Shown: in pieces, positions 28,315-38,135 of the stretch | Numbering within the stretch: position 1 is the stretch's first letter | Layout: the number at the start of each line of letters is the position of its first letter | Source of the DNA: Shinella zoogloeoides | GTDB lineage: Bacteria > Pseudomonadota > Alphaproteobacteria > Rhizobiales > Rhizobiaceae | Reading direction: 5' to 3' | DNA length: 64,000 bases | NCBI RefSeq assembly: GCF_003574625.1 | Contig: NZ_QNUJ01000001.1 | Span: 1 to 64,000 of the forward strand | Translations under genes and position numbers: made by a program | The notes under the pieces: generated by a model | Told to the model about the DNA's origin: nothing | What the model saw: only the letters and a program-made list of their open reading frames with translations | The model's database searches: none

Positions 28315-29553
28315 TTAGAAGCTGACGGCGCGGTCGCCGTCCTCGTCCTGGATACGGGTCGGCAGGCCGATCCGGTTCAGGAGGTTGATGAAAGGCTTCG
28401 GCGGCAGTTCTTCCACGTTTGCCATCTTCTTCACGTCCCATTCGCCGGTGGCGACCAGCATCGCGGCGGCGACCGGCGGCACGCCGGCGGTGTAGGAGAT
28501 GCCCTGCGAGCCGACTTCTTCATAGGCTTCCTTGTGGTCGGCCACGTTGTAGATGAAGACGGTCTTTTCCTTGCCGTCCTTCAGACCCTTCACGTAGTCG
28601 CCGATGCAGGTCTTGCCCTCGTAGCCGGGGGCGAGCGATGCCGGATCGGGCAGCACGGCCTTGACGACCTTGAGCGGCACGACTTCCTGGCCTTCGGCCG
28701 TCTTGACCGGCTGCTCGGAGAGCAGGCCGAGGTTCTTCAGGACGGTAAAGACGTTGATGTAGTGATCGCCGAAGCCCATCCAGAAGCGCACATTCGCGCC
28801 GTCCATGTTCTTGGCGAGCGAATGCACCTCGTCATGGCCGCACAGATAGGCGCGGCGCGTGCCGACGACCGGCAGGTCGTAGTCCTTGCCGATCTCGAAC
28901 ATCTTGTTGGTCTGCCACTCACCGTTCTGCCAGGAATAGACGACGCCGGTGAATTCGCGGAAGTTGATTTCCGGGTCGAAGTTCGTGGCGAAGTACTTGC
29001 CGTGGCTGCCGGCATTGATGTCGACGATGTCGACATCCGTGACCTTGTCGAGATATTCGTCCTTGGCGAGCTTGGCATAGGCGTTGACGACGCCCGGGTC
29101 GAAGCCGGCACCGAGAATGGCGGTGATGCCCTTCTCCGCGCATTCGGCGGCGCGCTTCCACTCGTAGTTACCGTACCACGGCGGGGTCTCGCAGATCTTG
29201 CCCGGCTCTTCGTGGATCGCGGTGTCGATATAGGCAACGCCCGTATCCATGCAGGCGCGCAGCACCGACATGTTGAGGAAGGCGGTGCCGACATTGATGA
29301 CGATCTCGGACTTCGTCGACGTGATGAGCGCCTTGGTGGCCTCGATGTCGAGCGCGTCGAGGGCATGGCCTTCGAGTACGCCCGGCTGCTTCATCGCCTT
29401 CTTCTCATGAACGGACGCGATGATCTTGTCGCACTTCGCCTTGGTGCGCGAAGCGATGTGGATGTCGCCGAGCACGTCGTTGTTCTGGGCGCACTTATGC
29501 GCAACGACCTGTGCAACGCCGCCGGCGCCGATGATGAGCACGTTCTTCTTCAT
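28315..29553 (-). CDS. Carboxy(nor)spermidine synthase, saccharopine dehydrogenase family
   Basis: A 412-residue NADPH-dependent enzyme. The N-terminal Rossmann motif is KKNVLIIGAGGVAQVVAHKC; INVGTAFLNMSVLRACMDTG and GITAILGAGFDPGVVNAYA are typical of the saccharopine-dehydrogenase-like carboxyspermidine dehydrogenases. It condenses a diamine with aspartate semialdehyde, and the product is decarboxylated by the neighbouring NspC, giving spermidine-type polyamines without S-adenosylmethionine decarboxylase. ATG 29553 follows AGGAGCTATTCCGGGAA. It lies 37 bp downstream of nspC in the same operon. Confidence 0.92.
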   Translation of the reverse strand: MKKNVLIIGAGGVAQVVAHKCAQNNDVLGDIHIASRTKAKCDKIIASVHEKKAMKQPGVLEGHALDALDIEATKALITSTKSEIVINVGTAFLNMSVLRACMDTGVAYIDTAIHEEPGKICETPPWYGNYEWKRAAECAEKGITAILGAGFDPGVVNAYAKLAKDEYLDKVTDVDIVDINAGSHGKYFATNFDPEINFREFTGVVYSWQNGEWQTNKMFEIGKDYDLPVVGTRRAYLCGHDEVHSLAKNMDGANVRFWMGFGDHYINVFTVLKNLGLLSEQPVKTAEGQEVVPLKVVKAVLPDPASLAPGYEGKTCIGDYVKGLKDGKEKTVFIYNVADHKEAYEEVGSQGISYTAGVPPVAAAMLVATGEWDVKKMANVEELPPKPFINLLNRIGLPTRIQDEDGDRAVSF

Positions 29554-29590
29554 TTCCCGGAATAGCTCCTTCTGGGGTTGATGAGGGGGA

Positions 29591-30691
29591 TTAGGAAAGG
29601 CTTGCTTCGTAGTCCGCGTAATCGAATTCGCGGACGGTGCGGATGCTGCCATCGAGTTCACGGATGGCGATCGCCGGCATTTTCACGCCGTTGAACCAGT
29701 TCTTCTTGACCATGGTGTAGCCGGCGGCATCCTGGACCGAAATGCGGTCGCCGACCTTCAGTTCCTGCTCGAAATTGAACTCGCCGAAGATGTCACCGGC
29801 AAGGCAGGACTTGCCGCAGACCATGTAGCGGTGCGGCCCGGTATTCGGGGAAAGCTTTGCGCTCTCGCGGTAGATCAGCAGGTCCAGCATGTGCGCCTCG
29901 ATGGAACTATCCACGATGGCGAGGTCCTTGCCGTTGTTGAGCGTGTCGAGCACGGTCACCTCAAGCGAGGTGGACTTGGTGATCGAGGCTTCGCCCGGCT
30001 CCAGATAGACCTGCACGCCGTATTCGCCGGCAAAGCGCTTCAGCCGCTCGGCGAATTTTTCCAGCGGGTAGTCCGCGCCGGTGAAGTGGATGCCGCCACC
30101 CAGACTCACCCATTCCGCCTTCTTCAGGAGCGGCGCGAACTTTTCCTCGATGGTGCCGAGTATGCGGTCGAAGAGGTCGAAATCGCCGTTCTCGCAGTTG
30201 TTGTGGATCATGAAGCCCGACACGCGGTCCATGACCGGCTCGACCTTCTTCACATCCCATTCGCCGAGGCGCGAGAAGGGGCGGGCGGGGTCGGCAAGGT
30301 CGAAGCTCGACGAGGAGATGCCCGGATTGAGGCGCAGGCCCCGGACGATGCCGGAAGCCTTGTCGGAAAAGCGGTCGAGCTGTCCGATGGAGTTGAAGAT
30401 GATCTTGTCGGCGTGGCTGATGACCTCGTCGATCTCGTAATCGGCATAGGCGACGGAATAGGCGTGCGTTTCCTTGCCGAAGCGCTCGTGGCCGAGGCGC
30501 ACCTCGTTCAGCGACGAGGAGGTGGTGCCGTCCATGTAGTCCCGCATGAAATCGAAGACCGACCAGGTGGCGAAGCACTTCAGCGCCAGCAGCGCCTTGG
30601 CGCCGGAAATCTCGCGCAGCAGCGCGATCTTTTCCATGTTGGCGAGAAGCTTCGACTTGTCGATCAGATAGTAGGGCGTGTTCAGGGACAT
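29591..30691 (-). CDS. nspC: Carboxynorspermidine decarboxylase
   Basis: A 366-residue PLP enzyme of the alanine-racemase-fold decarboxylases. The cofactor lysine lies in AKALLALKCFATWSVFDFM. SLGGGIHFTGADYPLEKFA, YLEPGEASITKSTSLEVTVL and CGKSCLAGDIFGEF, with the partner-subunit cysteine, match NspC. It removes the carboxyl group from carboxyspermidine or carboxynorspermidine. It is the first gene of a two-gene operon with the dehydrogenase. Confidence 0.94.
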   Translation of the reverse strand: MSLNTPYYLIDKSKLLANMEKIALLREISGAKALLALKCFATWSVFDFMRDYMDGTTSSSLNEVRLGHERFGKETHAYSVAYADYEIDEVISHADKIIFNSIGQLDRFSDKASGIVRGLRLNPGISSSSFDLADPARPFSRLGEWDVKKVEPVMDRVSGFMIHNNCENGDFDLFDRILGTIEEKFAPLLKKAEWVSLGGGIHFTGADYPLEKFAERLKRFAGEYGVQVYLEPGEASITKSTSLEVTVLDTLNNGKDLAIVDSSIEAHMLDLLIYRESAKLSPNTGPHRYMVCGKSCLAGDIFGEFNFEQELKVGDRISVQDAAGYTMVKKNWFNGVKMPAIAIRELDGSIRTVREFDYADYEASLS

Positions 30692-30797
30692 GGAGGGCCT
30701 GTCTTCTTGCTGTGGATCGCGCGCCGGAACGCGAGGAATCGCGGCAGAAGAGGCGTCAGCCTCCCGCTCCGCGTGGGCTCAGGGAAGGAACCGTCTG

Positions 30798-31037
30798 TTA
30801 CGGTATCGTCGTCCGGACACGGCGATGTGACAGCGCCCTGGCGCTGTTCGCACGGTCAAGGTATCGGGTGAAATGGAGGACGGGCAGGCGCGGTGTCTTC
30901 GCCGGCCGCACGGAGGCGTCAGGCGTAACGGCGTCTAAGCCAGACCGTGCCGCGATGGCACGCATCGTAAAGCGTTCTTCCGTTCGGGGGGCATCTACCG
31001 AGCCCATCCCCGATTGGAAGAGGGCGTCGCAAGACAT
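30798..31037 (-). CDS. Possible small protein or leader ORF upstream of nspC
   Basis: A 79-codon frame on the same strand as nspC, ending 106 bp before it. It begins at ATG 31037 behind a strong ribosome site (GGGGAGGACGCC). The product is Arg-rich and has no recognisable domain, and the codon pattern is not clearly coding. It may be a small protein, a translated leader of the polyamine operon or chance. Confidence 0.35.
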   Translation of the reverse strand: MSCDALFQSGMGSVDAPRTEERFTMRAIAARSGLDAVTPDASVRPAKTPRLPVLHFTRYLDRANSARALSHRRVRTTIP

Positions 31038-31148
31038 GGCGTCCTCCCCAACCAGCAGATGAAACCTGCAATAAGTGGGCGCTCTCTAGCACAGGCCGGC
31101 CGCAGAATTCAATGCGGTACTTTGGCCGATTTTTTTCGAAATCGGCTC

Positions 31149-31179
31149 TTGCACCTCTAGTCGCTAGAGGTCGTAGAAC
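31149..31179 (+). promoter_or_regulatory. MerR-type promoter with 19-bp spacer and dyad
   Basis: TTGCAC (31149-31154) and TAGAAC (31174-31179) are separated by 19 bp, the overlong spacing typical of MerR-controlled metal promoters. Between them lies a perfect dyad, ACCTCTAG-TCG-CTAGAGGT (31153-31171). The MerR gene at 34148-34564 is the obvious candidate regulator. Confidence 0.85.
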
Positions 31180-31208
31180 ATCCTCAACAGACTGAAGAGG
31201 ATTATGCG

Positions 31209-33481
<2,273 letters not shown>

Positions 33482-33485
<4 letters not shown>

Positions 33486-34048
33486 GGCGTAGGACATTCT
33501 CCGGCCTTTTCATCGGGGCCGCGATCGTCGGAGCGACGGCCGCCGCCCTCATGTCGCGTGCCGACCGGCCGAAACAACGCGCCTTCACCCTGCAGACGGT
33601 CGACGGCGATCCCTTCCGCTCGGCCGATCTTGCCGGCAAGCCCTATCTCGTCTTCTTCGGCTTCACTCATTGCCCGGATGTCTGCCCGACCGCGCTCTTC
33701 GAGCTGTCGGCGCTCCTGAAGGATATCGGCCCGGCGGCCGATCGCATCACGCCGCTCTTCGTCTCCATCGATCCCGAGCGGGACACGGCGGATTTGCTGA
33801 AACTCTACATGACATCCTTCGCCCCGAGGATCGTCGCACTCCGCGGCGATGCCGCGCAGACGAAGGCGGCGGCGGATGCGTTCTCGGCCTTTTACCGGAA
33901 GGTCCCGACGGCGTCAGGCAGCTATACGATGGAGCATACGGCGGGGCTTTTCCTCATCCGCGCCGACGGCCGCCTGCAAGGCATGCTCGACATGCACGAG
34001 CCGCGTGAAAACCAGCTGCAGAAACTGAAGCTGCTGGCCGCGTCCTAG
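33482..34048 (+). CDS. SCO1/SenC family copper chaperone-like protein
   Basis: A 188-residue membrane-anchored thioredoxin-fold protein. An N-terminal hydrophobic anchor (FSGLFIGAAIVGATAAALM) precedes the domain. The copper site is C64-P-D-V-C68 (THCPDVCPT) together with H152 in MEHTAGLFLIR. SCO proteins deliver copper to cytochrome oxidase CuA or reduce its cysteines. It is translationally coupled to the P-type ATPase gene. The TAG stop codon lies inside the terminal repeat of the intergenic element that follows. Confidence 0.92.
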
Positions 34049-34151
34049 AGCATTTCCAGCCGAAGCGAAATCGCTTCGGCGTCGGATAATGCGATAAAAA
34101 CAAGAATCTAGAACACGTTCGGAGAACCGGAGTTCACCGGACGTGCTCTAG
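34045..34151. repeat. Palindromic intergenic repeat, copy 1
   Basis: A 107-bp element bounded by perfect 8-bp inverted ends, CTAGAGCA (34045-34052) and TGCTCTAG (34144-34151). Inside are a hairpin (CCGAAGCG-AAAT-CGCTTCGG) and GCGATAAAAACAAG. A related copy lies at 61888-61980, sharing the layout AGCA-TTCCAGC ... GCGTC-GGA-TTGCG-AAAA-C ... TAGA-C ... TGCTCT. It supplies stop codons of both flanking convergent genes. Confidence 0.75.
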
Positions 34152-34564
34152 TCGTGGTCGTCGGTGCAGAGGTCGTGGTTGGCCAGCGCCCGGATGACGT
34201 AGCAATCGCTGATCTGATCGGAGTGGCAATGGCTGGTGATGCGCTCCAGCTCCGCCTCCAGCTTGCGCAGCCGGTCGATCTTGCGCCGCACGGTCGCAAG
34301 CTGCTCGGCGGCGATGCGGTCCGCGTCGTGGCAGGGGCGTTCGGGGTGCTGGCTGAGGTCGATCAGCTCACGGATCGCATCGATGGTGAGGCCGAGGTCG
34401 CGGGCATGGCGGATGAAGGCGAGCCGGTCGCGCTCCTCGCTGGAATAGCGCCGCTGGTTGCCCTCGGAACGTTCGGCATGGGAGAGCAGGCCCATCTGCT
34501 CGTAGTAGCGGATGGTCGGAACCTTGACGCCCGTTTCCCTGGAAAGATCGCCGATCGTCAGCAT
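34148..34564 (-). CDS. MerR-family metal-responsive regulator (CadR/ZntR-like)
   Basis: A 138-residue regulator. The winged helix starts MLTIGDLSRETGVKVPTIRY and continues YYEQMGLL ... NQRRYS. A long dimer helix follows, then a metal-binding end with C78 (ERPCHDADR), C113 (SHCHSD), C121 (SDCYVI) and C133 (HDLCTDDHD). This cysteine set fits Zn/Cd/Pb sensors. ATG 34564 is preferred because the MerR domain begins there. It is convergent with the ATPase-SCO operon whose promoter dyad it probably recognises. Its TAG stop lies within the adjoining repeat. Confidence 0.88.
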   Translation of the reverse strand: MLTIGDLSRETGVKVPTIRYYEQMGLLSHAERSEGNQRRYSSEERDRLAFIRHARDLGLTIDAIRELIDLSQHPERPCHDADRIAAEQLATVRRKIDRLRKLEAELERITSHCHSDQISDCYVIRALANHDLCTDDHD

Positions 34565-34916
34565 TGCATTCGCCTCTTCAATGAACCCACCAAGAGATGT
34601 GGCGGGCACCGTCGCAAATCAAGTTTTCTCTCGGTAGAGCGGCCCGGCGCAAGCGTCTGACGATATTGTGTTCGTGCCGTGATGTCAGGTCGAAAGAAAG
34701 CCGCAAAGCTGGGGTTGAAGCTCAAGGGGCTTGAGGATTTAAGCTCCAGCCGAACTGCAGCCCCGGATTTGGGGCGAAAACTGAGGCATGACGCCGCGCG
34801 AGGGCCGATGAAGGCCGTAAGATTAACGAAGTTCTAAGCAATCGCTTGGACTCTGAACCGAGACGCGCCGCGGGGACTGCGGCGCACCACGGACCCCGAA
34901 AAACCGAAAACGACCC
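34565..34916. other. Intergenic region upstream of the L,D-transpeptidase genes
   Basis: About 350 bp without a convincing gene on either strand. It contains short G- and C-tract complementarities (for example GCCCCGG / TTGGGGC near 34760-34780) but no clear promoter or known RNA that I recognise. Confidence 0.4.
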
Positions 34917-35960
34917 ATGTTTGCGCTTCGCCACCGTCTTTCTCTTGAAACTGCCCGCCTGCGTCTCCCGCTTCTCGCGCGTCTTGCCGCTGCGACCGTC
35001 GCCGGCGGCCTGCTTGCCGGCTGCATGGCCATGGACGTCGCTTCGCTCGCCGAGGCGCCGAAGCTTTCCAACAAGGTGAAAGCCGAGATGTCGAAGAAGA
35101 AGATGCGCCCGGAGAGCCCCGTGCTCGTGCGCATCTTCAAGCAGGAAAGCGAGCTGGAAGTCTGGAAGGTCGATACGAGCGGCAAATATGCGCTCTTCAA
35201 GACCTATCCGATGTGCCGCTGGTCCGGAAAGCTCGGGCCGAAGACGAAGAGTGGCGACCGCCAGGCGCCGGAAGGCTTCTACCATGTCTCCGCCGGCATG
35301 CTGAACCCGAATTCGCAATACTATGTCTCGTTCAACCTCGGCTATCCGAACAGGCTGGAATCGGCGCTCGGCTATTCGGGCGAGGCGCTGATGGTGCATG
35401 GCGCCTGTTCGTCCTCGGGCTGCTACGCCATGACGGACCAGGGCGTCGGCGAGATCTACGCCATCGTCCAGAAGGCGCTGGAGAGCGGGCAGGACCGCTT
35501 CCAGGTGCAGGCCTATCCCTTCCGCATGACCACGGAGAACATGGCCAAGCACAAGGGCGACCCGAACATGCCCTTCTGGCGCACCCTGAAAGAGGGCTAC
35601 GACGCTTTCGCCTTCACCAAGCGCCAGCCGAAAGTCTCCGTCTGCGGCGGCCGCTACGTCTTCAACAAGGAATTCGCGACCGGCGAGCCGAGCGATCCGC
35701 TGGCGCAGTGCCCGGCCACCGTCGACGGCGCCGACAATGAACTGATGGCGAAGATCGGTGCGGAACAAAAGAAGCTGGATGCGGCTTTTGCAGGCGCCGC
35801 GCCGGTTTCCAGTTTCTCCTATTCGGATGGCGGCATGCATCCGAGCTTCCGCTCGCTGCTCAAGCAGGAGGGAGCAAAGGGCATGGCCGCGCGCATCTCG
35901 CGGACGAAGTACCCGGTCAGCCGGCCCGAAGCCGCTCTTGCCGATCCCTATGACGATTGA
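34917..35960 (+). CDS. L,D-transpeptidase-family lipoprotein (YafK/DpaA-like)
   Basis: A 347-residue protein with an N-terminal signal and lipobox (GGLLAGC, Cys about residue 36). The YkuD catalytic motif is MVHGACSSSGCYAMTD, whose HG-x-C-x-S-x-GCYAM layout is that of YafK/DpaA, an E. coli enzyme that cuts lipoprotein from peptidoglycan, rather than of cross-linking L,D-transpeptidases. Function here is inferred from that resemblance. It would act in the periplasm. A second L,D-transpeptidase follows after 16 bp. Confidence 0.85.
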   Translation: MFALRHRLSLETARLRLPLLARLAAATVAGGLLAGCMAMDVASLAEAPKLSNKVKAEMSKKKMRPESPVLVRIFKQESELEVWKVDTSGKYALFKTYPMCRWSGKLGPKTKSGDRQAPEGFYHVSAGMLNPNSQYYVSFNLGYPNRLESALGYSGEALMVHGACSSSGCYAMTDQGVGEIYAIVQKALESGQDRFQVQAYPFRMTTENMAKHKGDPNMPFWRTLKEGYDAFAFTKRQPKVSVCGGRYVFNKEFATGEPSDPLAQCPATVDGADNELMAKIGAEQKKLDAAFAGAAPVSSFSYSDGGMHPSFRSLLKQEGAKGMAARISRTKYPVSRPEAALADPYDD

Positions 35961-35976
35961 TGTGTGAGGACATGTA

Positions 35977-36684
35977 TTGACTGGTGAAAGCGTAACCCGC
36001 CGGTCCTTCCTGCTCGGCAGCGCAGGATTGGCAACCACCGTTCTGGCCGGCTGCACCTCGGTGCCCGTGCGAGAAAGGGTGGCCGTCGAGCCCGAGCCGG
36101 TTGATACCAGCATCTACGCCGCCATGTACGGGCCGAAGCCGGACGAGCAGTTCCCGCTGCCGGCCATCCCCTACCAGAAGATCGATCCGCGCTTCTATCG
36201 CCAGATGGTGCCGAACCCCACCGGCGAGCGCCCCGGCGTGATCGTCGTCGATACCGCGAGCCATTTCCTCTACCTCACCTATGAGGATGGGCAAGCCATG
36301 CGCTATGGCGTCGGCCTTGGCCGCGCCGGTTTCGAATGGGCCGGCCGCGGCGTCATCCAGTACAAGCGCGAATGGCCGCGCTGGACGCCGCCGGACGAGA
36401 TGATCGGCCGCCAGCCGGAGCTGGAGCCTTACAGCTCCCGCAACGGCGGCATGGAGCCCGGCCTCAAGAACCCGCTCGGCGCCCGTGCGCTCTATATCTT
36501 CCGCGACGGCGAGGATACGCTCTACCGCATTCACGGCTCGCCGGAATGGTGGACCATCGGCAAGTCCGTCTCGTCCGGCTGCGTGCGCATGATGAACCAG
36601 GACGTCATCGATCTCTATAATCGCGTGCAGAACGGCACGCCCATCGTGGTGCTCGGTTCGCCGGCCGTTGCCGCGGCCTATTGA
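35977..36684 (+). CDS. L,D-transpeptidase ErfK/YbiS family, Tat-type lipoprotein
   Basis: A 235-residue protein starting at TTG 35977 behind TGAGGA. The signal sequence carries both a twin-arginine motif (TRRSFLLG) and a lipobox (LAGCTS), so it appears to be a Tat-exported lipoprotein. The catalytic YkuD motif is HGSPEWWTIGKSVSSGCVRM with the essential Cys. Such enzymes form 3-3 peptidoglycan cross-links or attach outer membrane proteins to peptidoglycan, the latter being established in some alphaproteobacteria. It is likely co-transcribed with the preceding YafK-like gene. Confidence 0.9.
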   Translation: MTGESVTRRSFLLGSAGLATTVLAGCTSVPVRERVAVEPEPVDTSIYAAMYGPKPDEQFPLPAIPYQKIDPRFYRQMVPNPTGERPGVIVVDTASHFLYLTYEDGQAMRYGVGLGRAGFEWAGRGVIQYKREWPRWTPPDEMIGRQPELEPYSSRNGGMEPGLKNPLGARALYIFRDGEDTLYRIHGSPEWWTIGKSVSSGCVRMMNQDVIDLYNRVQNGTPIVVLGSPAVAAAY

Positions 36685-36768
36685 CTGTATACGATTTTCG
36701 CGTCTAATTGTGTGCGATATGGTTTGCTCTCATCGGGCAGGCCCGGTCGCGCATGATGGAGACGCGAG

Positions 36769-37962
36769 ATGACGGAAACTCTTTTCACCAATGCGAAGCT
36801 GGCCGATGGCTCGCTGAAGGATATCGGCGTCGTGCACGGACGCGTCGTCTCGATCGCGCCGGCCGGCACGACATCGGATGCGGCGCGGAGGATCGACATT
36901 GCCGGTGCGCTGCTGGTGCCGGCCTTCGTCGAGGGTCATATCCACCTCGACACGAGCTTCTACGGCGACAAGTGGATCCCGCACAAACCCTGCACGAATG
37001 GTTTCGATGTGCATGAGCGCGTCGCCTTCCAGGCGCAGAACATGGCGCAGGCCGCGCCGATGGACGAGCGCGCCCGCAACCAGCTCGAGCTTTGCGTCGC
37101 CAATGGCTCCCTCCAGATGCGCAGCCATGTCATGGTCGACGGTTCCGTCGGGCTGAAGTCGCTGGAGACGATCCTGAAGGTCCGCGAGGAATATCGCGGC
37201 ATCATCGATATCCAGCTCGTCGCCTTCCCGCAGAGCGGCATCCTGAAAAGCCCTGGCACGCCGGAGCTTCTGGACGAGGCTATCGCCATGGGCGCCGATC
37301 TCGTCGGCGGCCTCGATCCGGCGAGCTTCGACCGCGATCTTCAGGGCCATCTCGACGTCGTCTTTGGCGTCGCGGAAAAGCATGGCGTCGGGGTCGACAT
37401 CCATCTCCATGATTTCGGTACGCTCGGCGCCTTCACGGTGGAGGAGATCTGCGCCCGCACGGTGGCGCTCGGCATGCAGCACAAGGTCGCGATCAGCCAC
37501 GCCTACGGTCTCGGCAATCTCGACCGGGATGCCGCCCGCCGCATAGGTGCGAAGATCGCCGCCGCCGGCGTCTCCATCATGACCAACGCGCCCGGAGACC
37601 ATGCCTTCCCGCCGGTCGCGCTCCTGCGCGCCGAGGGTGTCAACGTCTTCGCCGGCAACGACAATATCCGCGATTCCTGGTGGCCTTACGGCGATGGCGA
37701 CATGCTCGGCCGCGCCATGATGATCGGCTACCGCTCCGGCTTCTACACGGACGAAGACCTCGCCGCCGCCTTCGATATCGTCACCGCGGCCGGTGCCAAG
37801 GCTCTCGGCCTCGAAGGCTACGGCATCGCGCTTGGCGCCAAGGCCGACTTCGTGACGCTCGCCGCCGAACATGTGCCGGAGGCGGTTGTCGCGGTTCCGA
37901 AAGGCCGGCGGGTCTTCAAGGAGGGCCGACTGGTCGCGGAGAACGGCGCGGTGGTGCGATAA
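36769..37962 (+). CDS. Cytosine-deaminase-like amidohydrolase
   Basis: A 397-residue metal-dependent hydrolase of the CodA subgroup. The metal ligands H57 and H59 are in VEGHIHLDTSFYGDKW; further motifs are DIHLHDFGT, AISHAYGLG and GNDNIRDSWWPYGDGDML, with the catalytic Asp in the last. E. coli CodA deaminates cytosine to uracil, but close relatives act on isoguanine, ammelide or other ring compounds, so the substrate is open. No permease or regulator flanks it. ATG 36769 follows GGAGACGCGAG. Confidence 0.82.
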   Translation: MTETLFTNAKLADGSLKDIGVVHGRVVSIAPAGTTSDAARRIDIAGALLVPAFVEGHIHLDTSFYGDKWIPHKPCTNGFDVHERVAFQAQNMAQAAPMDERARNQLELCVANGSLQMRSHVMVDGSVGLKSLETILKVREEYRGIIDIQLVAFPQSGILKSPGTPELLDEAIAMGADLVGGLDPASFDRDLQGHLDVVFGVAEKHGVGVDIHLHDFGTLGAFTVEEICARTVALGMQHKVAISHAYGLGNLDRDAARRIGAKIAAAGVSIMTNAPGDHAFPPVALLRAEGVNVFAGNDNIRDSWWPYGDGDMLGRAMMIGYRSGFYTDEDLAAAFDIVTAAGAKALGLEGYGIALGAKADFVTLAAEHVPEAVVAVPKGRRVFKEGRLVAENGAVVR

Positions 37963-38000
37963 TCTCTCCGCCGTCACCTCTCGTCGAACAACCTCTCCTT

Positions 38001-38031
38001 CGTCATGGTCGGGCTTGATCCGAGGGTAACG
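38001..38031. repeat. Rhizobial-type short repeat CGTCATG-TCGGGCTTGA, copy 1
   Basis: CGTCATGGTCGGGCTTGATC continuing into CGAGGG. It shares CGTCATG-TCGGGCTTGA-CCGAG with the better palindrome at 44876-44910. Confidence 0.6.
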
Positions 38032-38082
38032 AAAGAGAGGGCGTGCTTGAAGTGAATGGACGGTCAAAGTCTTCGCAAACCA

Positions 38083-38117
38083 AAAAGGCGTGCCGGCTTT
38101 CCACCGACACGCCTTTT
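38083..38117. terminator. Bidirectional terminator
   Basis: AAAAGGCGTG-C-CGG (38083-38096) pairs with CCG-A-CACGCCTTTT (38104-38117). The A and T tracts on both sides fit termination of the convergent amidohydrolase and flavoenzyme genes. Confidence 0.85.
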
Positions 38118-38135
38118 CGTTTGATGTGAAGCCGC

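Larger units (their letters stand above)
30692..31208. other. Intergenic region between nspC and the metal ATPase gene
   Basis: About 517 bp with no confident gene. The nspC side holds the doubtful 79-codon frame. From 31080 on the DNA becomes A/T-richer and carries the MerR-type promoter of the ATPase gene. Confidence 0.5.

Noticed and set aside
28315-29553. Saccharopine dehydrogenase of lysine metabolism
   Set aside because: The family name is misleading here. The adjacent carboxynorspermidine decarboxylase and the sequence motifs fit carboxy(nor)spermidine synthase better.
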